From JAZDOK01 sp043798715 (GTDB taxonomy: Bacteria; Vulcanimicrobiota; JAZDOK01), in contig JAZDOK010000003.1 of assembly GCA_043798715.1 (NCBI GenBank), positions 28,749 to 92,748 on the forward strand: a stretch of DNA of 64,000 bases, given 5' to 3'. The notes beneath the pieces were generated by a model that was given only the letters and a program-made list of their open reading frames with translations, was not told the DNA's origin and ran no database searches. The translations under genes and the position numbers were made by a program. How positions within the stretch are numbered: the stretch's first letter is position 1; each line of letters opens with the position of its first letter. Positions 45,196 to 52,967 of this stretch are shown piece by piece.

Positions 45196-46029
45196 ATGCG
45201 GAAATTAGTTTTCCTTATCTTTGTTTGCCTGCTGGGATTTACGATCTCTGCCTGGGGCGCCCCGGTGGCCGCGCAGGGAATAATCGCCTATATCCACGCG
45301 GGGGACGTCTGGGTCATCCATCCCGACGGGGCTCAAAATTTCCGGCTCACCCGGTTCGGAAACTGCTCCTATCCCGCCTGGTCGCCGGATGGGACAAAAA
45401 TTATATTCCTGCGCGGGGAGCAGCTCTGGATGATGGCCTCCGACGGTCGGGGGGCGGCTATGATTCCCACCCGCACCGACGCGGCGGAGCGTCCGGCCTT
45501 CCTTCCCGGGAAAGCCGAGATCGCCTTCGGCTCGCTGGACGCAAAGGCGATCTGCGCCGTCTCCTCAAACGGCGGGGCTCACCGGGTTCTGGCCAGGGGG
45601 AAACCCTATGCCTGGGGGCCGTCTTTTTCACGCGACGGAAGCTTTTTCATCTGTTTTGCCGGGAACCACCAGGAGGGGATGGCGGCCCGGGCCGAAGTCA
45701 GGCCTTCGGGCTCTTCCCCGGCCTCTCTGCGGGTTCTCTCTTTCAACGCCTCTTACCCGGCTCTTTCGCCGGACGGTAAAAAAGTGGTCTTCGTGAGAGA
45801 CGGGGCCCTCTGGCTCATGAGTTCGGGCGGAAAGATTATAAAAAAGCTGGTTGCGGCCGGGACCTATTCCTGCAAGATGCCATCCTGGAGCCCCGATGGA
45901 AACTTCATCGTCTTCAGGAGCGAGGAGAAGAAGGGTTTTTGCCTCCGGATCGCAGATGCGGGCTCCGGATCGGTGCGGATTCTCAAGACGGGCTTCAACG
46001 ATCCTTCGGACCCGTCGTGGGGGAAATAA
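45196..46029 (+). CDS. Exported PD40/TolB-like beta-propeller protein
   Basis: A 277-aa protein with a signal peptide (MRKLVFLIFVCLLGFTISAWG) followed by PD40-type propeller blades: IAYIHAGDVWVIHPDG, SYPAWSPDGTKIIFLR, ALSPDGKKVVFVRDG and PSWSPDGNFIVFRSEE. The fold is that of TolB's C-terminal domain, but the TolB N-terminal domain is missing, so this is not TolB. It is probably a periplasmic binding or scaffold protein. ATG 45196 was chosen over GTG 45187 because GAGGGG lies 8 nt upstream. It sits between the two permeases. Confidence 0.75.
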   Translation: MRKLVFLIFVCLLGFTISAWGAPVAAQGIIAYIHAGDVWVIHPDGAQNFRLTRFGNCSYPAWSPDGTKIIFLRGEQLWMMASDGRGAAMIPTRTDAAERPAFLPGKAEIAFGSLDAKAICAVSSNGGAHRVLARGKPYAWGPSFSRDGSFFICFAGNHQEGMAARAEVRPSGSSPASLRVLSFNASYPALSPDGKKVVFVRDGALWLMSSGGKIIKKLVAAGTYSCKMPSWSPDGNFIVFRSEEKKGFCLRIADAGSGSVRILKTGFNDPSDPSWGK

Positions 46030-46129
46030 AGGGATCGGACCCAAGATTCCCGGGGATTCAACGCGGAGATAAATCATTCACAGGATAGATAATAAAAGAA
46101 TCTGACTTCGGGTTACAAGGTGGCAGCGC

Positions 46130-47719
46130 GTGGCTGACGAGGTAAAAAGCGAACCCAAGGCTGAACTTCGCCGCGACGTCACGGTCTGGGGCTCCTATAT
46201 GTGGGGCTTTGCGGACGTCGGGGCCGATGTCTGCGTGGCTCTGGGCCTGGTGATGGCCGCCGCCCAGGGGGCCACCAACATTGCCTTTGCCCTAGCGGGA
46301 CTGGTCTATATTCTAATCGGCCTGGCCTACACCGAGCTTTCCTCCACCTACCCCATCGCCGGCGGCGGCCAGTTCTTCACCATGAGGGGGCTTGGGGATT
46401 TCTTCGGGTTTCTGGCCGGGTCGGCCCTCCTCCTCGATTACACCATTGATATCGCCCTCTTCTCGGTCGGGGCGGCCGGCTACCTCAACTTTTTCTTCCC
46501 GGCCTTCCAGAAATGCGCTGTCTCCTTCGGCCCTTTCCATAACGTCAACGCGATCTGGTGCATGGAGTCGCTTATCCTCATTCTGGCCCTCGTCCTCCTC
46601 AATATCAAGGGCATGAAGGAGTCCTCCCTTTTAAACGAGATTCTGGGGGTCGTGGACATCGTCTTTGAGTCGGGCATCATCGTCCTCGGGTTCGTCCTGG
46701 CCTGGAGGCCGGAGATCCTCCTTCACCAGTGGCAGACCCAGATGCCCACTCTGAGCCAGTTCATGTACGGCTCCTCCCTGGCCATCATTTCCTTTGTGGG
46801 CCTGGAGTCCATCTCCCAGGCGGCCCAGGAGACCAGGCGCCCGGCCACCATCGTCCCCAGATCCTCCATCACTCTTATTTTCACCGTCTTTATTTTCGCC
46901 ACGGCCTTTTCCACCCTGAGTCTCGGCATCCAGCCCCCGGGAGGGGTCGAGCCATGGATGTACTTCAGGGATCGCATGGGCGATCCCATCGCGGCCCTGG
47001 CCAATATCATCCCCTTTGTCGGGGTCATCGCGGGGCCCCTGGCCGCCCTCCTGGGATTCACCATACTCCTGATATCGGCCAACTCCGGCGTCATGAGCGC
47101 CTCGAGAGTCACCTACTCCATGAGCCGCTTCGATTGCCTGAGCAAGTGGTTCGAGCAGGTGCATCCCCGCTTTCATACCCCGGTGCGGACAATCGCCGTC
47201 TTCTCCATCATTGCGGTCATTCAGACGTTTCTCTCGTTTCTCACGCCCAATGCCATGGACACCCTCGGCAATATGTACGCTTTCGGGGCCACGATGGGCT
47301 ACACGCTGGTATTCATCTCTCTCATCAAGCTCCGCTTTTCCGATCCGTGCATCCCCAGGCCCTACAAAATGCCTCTCAATCTCAAAATTAACTACCGGGG
47401 GACTCCCGTAGAGTTTCCCGTCCTCGGGGTCATCGGGATGCTGGGGGTGCTCACCATCCTTATCGAAGTCATCCTGACCCATGCCATCGGGAGAATCGCC
47501 GGGCCTGCCTGGGTCCTCCTCTGTCTTGTTTATTATGTGTGGTATCGGAAAAAACAGGGCTTGCCGGTTTTCGGCAGTGTCAAAAGAAACTGGGAAGGCC
47601 ACCAGATGGAAGTTCTCAAGGACGCCGAGGAGTTCGATATGCTGGAGCAGTACCGGCAGGCTTTGAAGGAGCGGGATCGGCAATTGAAAAAGGGGTTGAA
47701 GTTCGACGGCAATGGGTAA
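46130..47719 (+). CDS. APC superfamily amino acid permease
   Basis: The 529-aa protein has about 12 membrane segments. Helix 1 reads WGSYMWGFADVGADVCVALGLVMAAAQGATN and helix 6 has SFVGLESISQAAQETRRP, the APC-type unwound helix sites. The acidic and charged C-terminal tail (about 50 residues) is cytoplasmic. It has diverged strongly from the permease at 43581. GTG 46130 is preceded by AAGGTGG. It overlaps the next small membrane gene by 8 nt. The substrate is unknown. Confidence 0.88.
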   Translation: MADEVKSEPKAELRRDVTVWGSYMWGFADVGADVCVALGLVMAAAQGATNIAFALAGLVYILIGLAYTELSSTYPIAGGGQFFTMRGLGDFFGFLAGSALLLDYTIDIALFSVGAAGYLNFFFPAFQKCAVSFGPFHNVNAIWCMESLILILALVLLNIKGMKESSLLNEILGVVDIVFESGIIVLGFVLAWRPEILLHQWQTQMPTLSQFMYGSSLAIISFVGLESISQAAQETRRPATIVPRSSITLIFTVFIFATAFSTLSLGIQPPGGVEPWMYFRDRMGDPIAALANIIPFVGVIAGPLAALLGFTILLISANSGVMSASRVTYSMSRFDCLSKWFEQVHPRFHTPVRTIAVFSIIAVIQTFLSFLTPNAMDTLGNMYAFGATMGYTLVFISLIKLRFSDPCIPRPYKMPLNLKINYRGTPVEFPVLGVIGMLGVLTILIEVILTHAIGRIAGPAWVLLCLVYYVWYRKKQGLPVFGSVKRNWEGHQMEVLKDAEEFDMLEQYRQALKERDRQLKKGLKFDGNG

Positions 47720-47927
47720 TAAGAAGTGGGAATTACCTGAGAAGATGACTTTCCGCGATGCCTACCGGAGCATCCTCTCCGTCATAATGGTGGCTCTGGG
47801 CCTTGTTATCCTGAGCAACCTGTGGAAGGGGTATTTCAGCATCCCGGCACTCCTTTTGGGCGTTTCGCTTCTTCTTTTCGGCCTCTACCGCCTTTACTTC
47901 GTCTGGCTCTATTTCAGGAGGAGGTGA
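47712..47927 (+). CDS. Small two-helix membrane protein
   Basis: A 71-aa protein with two hydrophobic segments (about 19-36 and 43-65) and a basic FRRR end. It overlaps the permease stop and is followed 4 nt later by the membrane-anchored stress protein, so it is a real member of this operon. I recognise no family. A regulatory or accessory subunit of the permease is a guess from context. Confidence 0.6.
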   Translation: MGNKKWELPEKMTFRDAYRSILSVIMVALGLVILSNLWKGYFSIPALLLGVSLLLFGLYRLYFVWLYFRRR

Positions 47928-47931
47928 AGAC

Positions 47932-48510
47932 GTGCCGCCCCAGGAAGTTCACATGACGTCCTTAGGGATCCTGCTCGCTCTCCTCTTTGCTCTCTCCATG
48001 GGGGGGCTCCTCTGGTGGATGCTCCACGTCCCCAAAGCGGTCTCGGAGGCGACGGCCAGAGTCTGGCGCTCGGTTGGCGCCATCAAGACCATCCTGGTGC
48101 CGGTCATGGGGACTGATTACTCCAATCGCGGTGTCGAGCTGGCCTGCCGGATCGGCCTCCCGCAGAAGGCCGAGATTCTGCTGACCTATGTGGTTGAAAT
48201 TCCGCTCTCTCTGCCCCTGGACGCCCCAATGCCCGAGGAGGACAGGAAGGGCAGTGAGATTCTTGAACGGTCGAGATCGATCGTGGACGTACACGGCCTT
48301 CCCTCGCATATGCGAATAGATCGAGCCAGAAGCGCGGCCGACAAGCTGGCCCAGATCGTGCGGGACGAGGATCTTCAGCTCATCGTCATGGGCATCCGGC
48401 CCAGGGCCTGGGCCATTGAAAATCTCATCGGGAGGACCTCGGAGGCCATCCTCCGGAAGCTGCCCTGCGAAGTGATCATAGACGCCTTCCCCGAGTCGCC
48501 GGCCTTGTAG
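47932..48510 (+). CDS. Membrane-anchored universal stress protein
   Basis: The 192-aa protein has an N-terminal membrane segment (GILLALLFALSMGGLLWWML) followed by a UspA domain from about residue 48 (IKTILVPVMGTDYSNRGVELA) to LPCEVIIDAF. The ATP-site motif is only partly recognisable (MGIRPRAWAIENLIGRTSEAI). GTG 47932 has a strong GGAGGAGG upstream. UspA proteins bind nucleotides and modulate partners. Linked genes for APC permeases and Usp domains suggest control of transport at the membrane; this is inference. Confidence 0.82.
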   Translation: MPPQEVHMTSLGILLALLFALSMGGLLWWMLHVPKAVSEATARVWRSVGAIKTILVPVMGTDYSNRGVELACRIGLPQKAEILLTYVVEIPLSLPLDAPMPEEDRKGSEILERSRSIVDVHGLPSHMRIDRARSAADKLAQIVRDEDLQLIVMGIRPRAWAIENLIGRTSEAILRKLPCEVIIDAFPESPAL

Positions 48511-48541
48511 GGACGCCCCACCTTCGTCGTCGGCCGCGTAA

Positions 48542-48561
48542 GGGCGACGCATGCGTCGCCC
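48542..48561. repeat. Perfect 20-bp palindrome upstream of rplS
   Basis: GGGCGACGCA followed by its exact reverse complement, extended by GTA and TAC outside one mismatch. Similar GGCGACGCATGCGTCGCC hairpins are widespread dispersed repeats in bacteria. It ends next to the -35 box of the rplS promoter. Confidence 0.8.
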
Positions 48562-48565
48562 CTAC

Positions 48566-48594
48566 TTGCGCACTTTTGGGCCTTGTGCTATAAT
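48566..48594 (+). promoter_or_regulatory. Sigma70-type extended -10 promoter of the rplS operon
   Basis: TTGCGC (48566-48571), a 17-nt spacer, and the perfect TATAAT (48589-48594) with a TGC extension in front. It lies 35 nt before the rplS ATG and right after the palindrome. Confidence 0.8.
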
Positions 48595-48629
48595 CTGGAA
48601 ACAATGCCCTGCTGGAAGGAGAAACTGTT

Positions 48630-48974
48630 ATGGATTACATAGCTTTGCTTGAAAAAGAACAGATGAAGTCTGAGATTCCGAAATTTCGCCCCGGAGACAC
48701 GGTCAAAGTTCAGATAAAGGTCGTCGAAGGCGGCAAGGAGAGGCTTCAGGCCTTCGAGGGGATCTGTATCGAAAGAAAGAACGCAGGACTTCGCGAGACC
48801 TTTACCTTAAGAAAGATTTCTCACGGCGTCGGCGTCGAAAGAACGCTTCCCATCCACTCTCCGCGGGTGGATAAAATCACGGTCGTCCGGCGCGGGGACG
48901 TGCGCAGATCCCGCCTCTATTACCTGCGCAGCAAGGTCGGTAAGGCCGCCAAGGTGAAGGAGCTCAGGGATTGA
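48630..48974 (+). CDS. rplS: 50S ribosomal protein L19
   Basis: The 114-aa product is full-length L19, a protein at the 30S-50S interface. FRPGDTVKVQIKVVEGGKERLQ, FEGICIERKNAGLRETFTLRKIS and GVGVERTLPIHSP are the conserved core; RRGDVRRSRLYYLRSK is the C-terminal signature. The ATG follows GGAAGGAG. It is first in an operon with lepB, rbgA, rnhB, yraN and a HIT protein. The usual upstream partners rpsP, rimM and trmD are not here. Confidence 0.98.
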   Translation: MDYIALLEKEQMKSEIPKFRPGDTVKVQIKVVEGGKERLQAFEGICIERKNAGLRETFTLRKISHGVGVERTLPIHSPRVDKITVVRRGDVRRSRLYYLRSKVGKAAKVKELRD

Positions 48975-49627
48975 GTCCATACCAACTCGGCGCCATTATT
49001 GTATTCCTGGCCATCATTCGGGGGCTTATTTTTCTCAGGCAGAGAAGCCGGAAACTGAAACTGGCGGAGCAGCCCGAAGAACTGGCCCGGTTTAACGGAA
49101 AACTCAAGGGTCTCAATGAGACCCTTGATTCAATTATTATCGCCGGGGTCACGGCCCTGCTGCTCATAAATTTTGTAATTCAGACCTTCTATATCCCATC
49201 CAGCTCCATGGAGCCGACGCTCCAAATCCGGGATTTTATCCTGGTGAATAAGTTCATCTACCGTTTCCATCCTCCGGCCAGGGGTGACATCATGGTCTTT
49301 ATTCCCCCGGCGGAGGCTCATGCCGACGGGAAGGATTACATCAAGCGGGTCATCGGGGTCGGCGGAGATACGCTCAGGGTGGAGCACGGCAAGGTCTATC
49401 GCAACGGGAAAGCCCTTGAGGAGCCCTACGTCGCTGAGTCCATCTACGGGGATTTCCCGGAGGTAAAAGTTCCGGAGGGCTGTTTTTTCGCCATGGGAGA
49501 CAACCGGAACAACAGCGAAGACAGCCGCTTCTGGGGATTCGTTCCCCGGAAGAACGTCATCGGCAAGGCGTTTGTCATCTTCTGGCCCCTTTTGCCGAAT
49601 AACTTCCGTGCTCGGGTTTTGCGGTAA
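48971..49627 (+). CDS. lepB: Signal peptidase I
   Basis: The 218-aa product is a type I leader peptidase, a membrane-bound Ser/Lys protease that releases exported proteins. An N-terminal membrane segment (about 5-18) and a second one (about 56-70) precede the catalytic Ser79 in IPSSSMEPTL. The general base is Lys125 in DYIKRVIGVGGD. The GDNRNNSEDSRFWG box follows near the end. The start is TTG overlapping the rplS stop (TTGA). It should act on the many secreted proteins of this window. Confidence 0.95.
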   Translation: MSPYQLGAIIVFLAIIRGLIFLRQRSRKLKLAEQPEELARFNGKLKGLNETLDSIIIAGVTALLLINFVIQTFYIPSSSMEPTLQIRDFILVNKFIYRFHPPARGDIMVFIPPAEAHADGKDYIKRVIGVGGDTLRVEHGKVYRNGKALEEPYVAESIYGDFPEVKVPEGCFFAMGDNRNNSEDSRFWGFVPRKNVIGKAFVIFWPLLPNNFRARVLR

Positions 49628-49645
49628 TACCGGGAGGGAGGCCTC

Positions 49646-50473
49646 GTGCCGTTTCATTGGTTTCCCGGGCACATGGCCAAGGCGATAAGAGCGCTTAAAG
49701 CCGATCTTAAGCTGGCGGATCTTCTTCTTCTCGTGTGCGACGCCAGAATACCCCGGGCCTCGCTCCCCTCGAACATCGAAGATATTTCCACCGAAAAAAA
49801 GGTTCTTTTTGTTTTTAACAAGGCCGATCTGGCTGAAGAAGAAGCGACCGCCCGCTGGATTTCCCGTTTTGAAAAAGAATCGCGTCCTGCCGTTTCCCTG
49901 AGCGCCGCGAAGAATAAGGGAATCGGTCTTTTAAAGAGGGCCATTTCGGATCTCAAAGCCGCCGTTATTGCGAGGCGCAGGGAGCGGGGCTTGAAAAATG
50001 AAAACCTGCGCCTCCTGGTCGCGGGGATTCCCAATGTCGGAAAATCCACCCTCACCAATCTCCTGGCCGGGGGGGGGCGGGCGCTGACCGGAAGAAAGCC
50101 GGGGGTGACCAGGGGAAGGCAGTGGGTGCACACCGAGCTCGGGCTCGATGTCCTGGATACGCCGGGGATTCTCCCGCCGAAGATAAACTCCCCGGAAGCG
50201 GGTTGGCTCCTGGCTGCGGCCGGCTGCATACCTGACAATCTTTTCCCCCTGGAAGAGGTGGCCTCCCGTCTCCTCGGCCTGCTCGCCTCAAGGGGCCGGA
50301 TCCCGCTTCGGGCGGGAATGTCCCCGGCGGAAATCCTGGAGAAGTTCGGGAGGGAGCGGGGCTTTCTCATGCGGGGGGGAATTGCCGATATCCCAAAGAC
50401 GGCCCTCTGTGTTCTTAGAACTTTCCGGGAGGGAAAATTCGGCAAGTTTACTCTGGAGGAGCCGCCGGGATAG
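49646..50473 (+). CDS. rbgA: Ribosome biogenesis GTPase RbgA/YlqF
   Basis: The 275-aa product is a circularly permuted GTPase involved in late 50S assembly. G motifs appear in permuted order: FNKADLA (G4), LSAAKNKG (G5), GIPNVGKST (G1), PGVTRGRQWV (G2) and DTPGILPP (G3). The N-terminus FHWFPGHMAKAIRALK is typical. GTG 49646 follows GGGAGGGAGG. It sits between lepB and rnhB, an order seen in several bacterial groups. Confidence 0.96.
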   Translation: MPFHWFPGHMAKAIRALKADLKLADLLLLVCDARIPRASLPSNIEDISTEKKVLFVFNKADLAEEEATARWISRFEKESRPAVSLSAAKNKGIGLLKRAISDLKAAVIARRRERGLKNENLRLLVAGIPNVGKSTLTNLLAGGGRALTGRKPGVTRGRQWVHTELGLDVLDTPGILPPKINSPEAGWLLAAAGCIPDNLFPLEEVASRLLGLLASRGRIPLRAGMSPAEILEKFGRERGFLMRGGIADIPKTALCVLRTFREGKFGKFTLEEPPG

Positions 50474-50476
50474 ACG

Positions 50477-50518
50477 AGAATCCAGGAGATAGAATCCAGA
50501 AGTCAGAATGCAGAATAA
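50477..50518 (+). repeat. 7-bp-period repeat (AGAANNC family), six units
   Basis: AGAATCC, AGGAGAT, AGAATCC, AGAAGTC, AGAATGC and AGAATAA run head to tail. The rnhB start codon ATG (50508) lies inside the fifth unit, so the first codons of rnhB are repeat sequence. Confidence 0.75.
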
Positions 50519-51245
50519 CAAGGAATTTCATTTGAATAAATTTGAAAAAGAGGCCAGGGCTGAGGGGTTCCAGGTTATCGCCGGAATTGACGAAGCGGGG
50601 CGGGGACCCCTGGCCGGGCCGGTCGCTGCCGCCGCCGTTGTTTTCGGCGAAGTTCAACCGGTCGAGGGCCTGAAGGATTCCAAGCTGCTCACTCCCGCCA
50701 GGCGGGAGTCTCTCGCGGAAAAAATTAAAGAGCACTCTCTGGACTACGCGATTTCCTTTGTCGAGCCTTCGGTCATCGATGAGATAAATATCCTTCAGGC
50801 CTCTCTCCTGGCCATGACCCGGGCCTTGAGAGCGCTTAAGATGCGTCCGGATTATCTCCTGATTGACGGGACTTTTATTCTTAAGGATGTCGGGGCGGCC
50901 CAAAGGGCCATCGTCAAAGGGGACCGCCTGAGTTTCTCCATCGCCGCGGCCTCGATCCTGGCCAAAGTGGCCCGGGACAAGTTGATGAGGGAGATGGATA
51001 AAAGATATCCCGGTTACGGTTTTGCCGGGCACAAGGGCTATGGCACGGCGGAGCACCTGGAGGCCCTGCGAAGGCACGGCCCCTGTCCCATTCACCGCAT
51101 GTCGTTCAGGCCGGTCTTCGAATGCATGTCACCAAACGGGGTCAGGTCTACACAATTGACATTTTTGCGAAAACATTTTGCAGGAACCCGAAGTCATAAT
51201 GTCAATTGTGTAGACCTGACCCCCTCATCGTCTGAGGGGGAGTGA
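50508..51245 (+). CDS. rnhB: Ribonuclease HII with repeat-derived C-terminal tail
   Basis: The 245-aa product is RNase HII, which removes ribonucleotides from DNA. IAGIDEAGRGPLAGPVAAAAVV carries the first catalytic acids (D28, E29); DYLLIDGTF and SIAAASILAKVARD complete the site. The family normally ends soon after HRMSFRPVFE. Here a tail of about 35 residues (211-245) is encoded by palindromic element B (51138-51223). The start lies in a 7-bp repeat without a good ribosome site, so translation may depend on coupling or a different start. Its stop overlaps yraN (GTGA). Confidence 0.95.
   Translation: MQNNKEFHLNKFEKEARAEGFQVIAGIDEAGRGPLAGPVAAAAVVFGEVQPVEGLKDSKLLTPARRESLAEKIKEHSLDYAISFVEPSVIDEINILQASLLAMTRALRALKMRPDYLLIDGTFILKDVGAAQRAIVKGDRLSFSIAAASILAKVARDKLMREMDKRYPGYGFAGHKGYGTAEHLEALRRHGPCPIHRMSFRPVFECMSPNGVRSTQLTFLRKHFAGTRSHNVNCVDLTPSSSEGE
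51138..51223. repeat. Palindromic element B, in frame at the 3' end of rnhB
   Basis: Perfect 25-bp inverted arms (51138-51162 and 51199-51223) begin GGGGTCA and end TTGACAT, with a 36-nt centre. In the rnhB frame it reads GVRSTQLTFLRK at the left and CVDLTP at the right, matching element A (GVKSSSLT, EDLTP) in pattern and reading frame. Confidence 0.87.
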
Positions 51246-51610
51246 GGAGTCTGGGATGGCGGCATCTGGAACTGGGGAAAAAGGGCGAGGAACTGGCGGC
51301 AAAAACTCTCCGGAAGCAGGGCTATCGCATTTTATGCCGGAATCACAAAACTCCTCTCGGGGAGATTGATATGGTCGCCGAGGAGTCCGGCCACCTCGTC
51401 TTCGTGGAAGTAAAGACCCGCAGCGGTACTTCCTTCGGGGAGCCGAAGGAGGCTGTTTCCGCGAAAAAGCGTGCAAAATTGAGAAACCTGGCGCAGTATT
51501 ACCTGAAAGAGAAGCGCCTGGGGGACGTCTTCTGCCGCTTTGACGTCGTTTCCATCGTCTTCGACGAGAGCAGTCCGCCACGGGTGGAACTTATCAAAGA
51601 TGCGTTTTAG
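51242..51610 (+). CDS. yraN: UPF0102/YraN family nuclease-like protein
   Basis: The 122-aa product matches the YraN family, which has a restriction-endonuclease-like fold. GKKGEELAAKTLRKQGYRIL leads to GEIDMVAEESGHLVFVEVKTRSG, which contains the E-D-ExK catalytic-type residues. YYLKEKRLGDVFCRFDVVSI follows. Its function is not established; genome-maintenance roles are suspected from its usual place beside rnhB. GTG 51242 overlaps the rnhB stop, so insertion of element B upstream has kept the coupling. Confidence 0.92.
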   Translation: MRSLGWRHLELGKKGEELAAKTLRKQGYRILCRNHKTPLGEIDMVAEESGHLVFVEVKTRSGTSFGEPKEAVSAKKRAKLRNLAQYYLKEKRLGDVFCRFDVVSIVFDESSPPRVELIKDAF

Positions 51611-51629
51611 CTAAATCAGGAGGTGCATG

Positions 51630-51965
51630 ATGAGCTGTATTTTTTGCAGGATTGCCGCGGGGGAAATTCCGGCCGATATCGTCTATCAGGATGAGCACAT
51701 TGTCTGTTTCAGGGATCTCAATCCCCAGGCCCCCGTTCACGCCCTGATCATCCCCAGGAAACACATCGTAAGCCTGGGAGAGACGGAGGCAGAGGATCAT
51801 AAGCTCCTGGGCCATATTCTGGAGAAGGTGCGCACCCTGGCCGATTCCCTCGGCCTTAAGGGGTTTCGCCTTGTTTCAAACTGCGGGGAGGATGCCGGCC
51901 AGAGCGTCCCGCACCTCCACTTTCATCTCATGGGCGGGCGCCGTTTCTCCTGGCCTCCGGGTTAG
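51630..51965 (+). CDS. HIT family protein (HinT-like)
   Basis: The 111-aa product is a histidine-triad nucleotide-binding protein of the HinT branch. SCIFCRIAAGEIPADIVYQDEH is the N-terminus with the C-x-x-C pair, and HLHFHLMGG is the triad with the nucleophilic histidine. Such enzymes hydrolyse AMP-lysine or similar phosphoramidates. ATG 51630 fits AGGAGG at 51618-51623 better than ATG 51627. It overlaps hypA at the 3' end by a few bases on the opposite strand. Confidence 0.95.
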   Translation: MSCIFCRIAAGEIPADIVYQDEHIVCFRDLNPQAPVHALIIPRKHIVSLGETEAEDHKLLGHILEKVRTLADSLGLKGFRLVSNCGEDAGQSVPHLHFHLMGGRRFSWPPG

Positions 51966-52315
51966 TCTTCCACCTCGATGCTTTCGACGAAGAGCTCCCG
52001 GCCGCTCAGGATTTCGACTTCCGTGCTCCCGCAGGAGGCGCAGGTGAAGAGGGGCAGGTCTTCTTCGGGAATTTCAAGCTCCCCGGAGCAGGCGCGGCAT
52101 CGAAGGCGGAGGGGTATTTTTTCCACTTCCAGGACGGCGTCCCGGGCCATGGTATCTTTCCCGATGAGGGAGAAATAATAGCGGATGCACTCGGGAGCGA
52201 CCATGGTGAAGGCGCCGATCTTAAGCTTTATTTTCGTGATCCGCCGGGCCCCGTTCCGTTCGGCCTCGCTCAGGACCACTTTCAGAATATTCTCCGTGAC
52301 GGCCAGTTCATGCAC
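51962..52315 (-). CDS. hypA: Hydrogenase/urease nickel incorporation protein HypA
   Basis: The 117-aa product is HypA, which delivers nickel to NiFe-hydrogenase maturation together with HypB. The N-terminal MHEL motif binds nickel through His2. The zinc site is C73, C76, C92 and C95 (CRAC, CASC). The start is GTG overlapping the hypB stop. No hydrogenase structural gene or HypC-F is present in the window, so its target enzyme is elsewhere. Confidence 0.95.
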   Translation of the reverse strand: MHELAVTENILKVVLSEAERNGARRITKIKLKIGAFTMVAPECIRYYFSLIGKDTMARDAVLEVEKIPLRLRCRACSGELEIPEEDLPLFTCASCGSTEVEILSGRELFVESIEVED

Positions 52316-52967
52316 GGCTTATAAGGCCTGTTTGTAACTTCAGCCACTCAAGCCACGTCGGAAGTCCCTCTCCCGTACGGCAGGAGAGGGAAAATAGCGG
52401 GACCTTGGGCGTAATTGTGTAGAGGTTGCATAAAAAAGCCTCCCGATTGAACGGGACATAGGGCAGAAGGTCTATCTTGTTAAGGACGACGGCGTCCGCC
52501 TCCCGGAACATGACCGGGTATTTCAGCGGCTTTTCGTCGCCTTCGGGGACGCTGGCCAGGATTACGCGCAGATCCTCTCCGAGGCGGAATTCCGCCGGAC
52601 AAATCAGGTTGCCTACATTTTCAATAAAGAGTATGTCCAGCCCGGGGAGGGAGATTTCCTCAAGGGCCTCGCTTACCATGTCCGCCCTAAGGTGGCACCC
52701 GCTCCCGGTATTGATCTGGACGACGGGGACGCCATGCTTTCTGATTCGCTCCTGATCGAGGTTGGTGGCCAGGTCGCCCTCGATCACGGCCATCCGCATC
52801 GAGGGACTCAGAGCTTCAATAGTGCGCTCCAGGAGCGTGGTCTTGCCCGCTCCCGGTGAGGCCATGAGGTTGATTGTCAGGATGGAAAATTTTCTTAAGA
52901 GAGCGCTATTGGCCTTCGCCTTAAGGTCATTTTCCTCCAGGATGTCCCTATAAACCGGTATTTCCAA
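52308..52967 (-). CDS. hypB: Hydrogenase nickel incorporation GTPase HypB
   Basis: The 219-aa GTPase has a P-loop SPGAGKTTLLE (residues 38-48), IEGDLATNLD, the metal-site region GSGCHLRADM and NKIDLLPY (G4). It drives nickel transfer from HypA to the hydrogenase precursor. The His-rich nickel-storage N-terminus found in some HypB proteins is absent. The start is TTG and the gene overlaps ispH by 20 nt upstream and hypA by 8 nt downstream, so the three are tightly coupled. Confidence 0.95.
   Translation of the reverse strand: MEIPVYRDILEENDLKAKANSALLRKFSILTINLMASPGAGKTTLLERTIEALSPSMRMAVIEGDLATNLDQERIRKHGVPVVQINTGSGCHLRADMVSEALEEISLPGLDILFIENVGNLICPAEFRLGEDLRVILASVPEGDEKPLKYPVMFREADAVVLNKIDLLPYVPFNREAFLCNLYTITPKVPLFSLSCRTGEGLPTWLEWLKLQTGLISRA

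Noticed and set aside
45196..46029. Calling the PD40 protein TolB
   Set aside because: The TolB N-terminal domain is missing and no pal, tolA, tolQ or tolR is nearby.
46631..47683. Minus-strand open frame of 350 codons opposite the second permease
   Set aside because: Very rich in Asp/Gly/His, typical of the antisense of a membrane protein gene; no motif.
51138..51223. Reading the rnhB tail as a novel C-terminal domain
   Set aside because: Its sequence is fully explained by the palindromic element and resembles the unrelated linker in the GT9-HAD protein.
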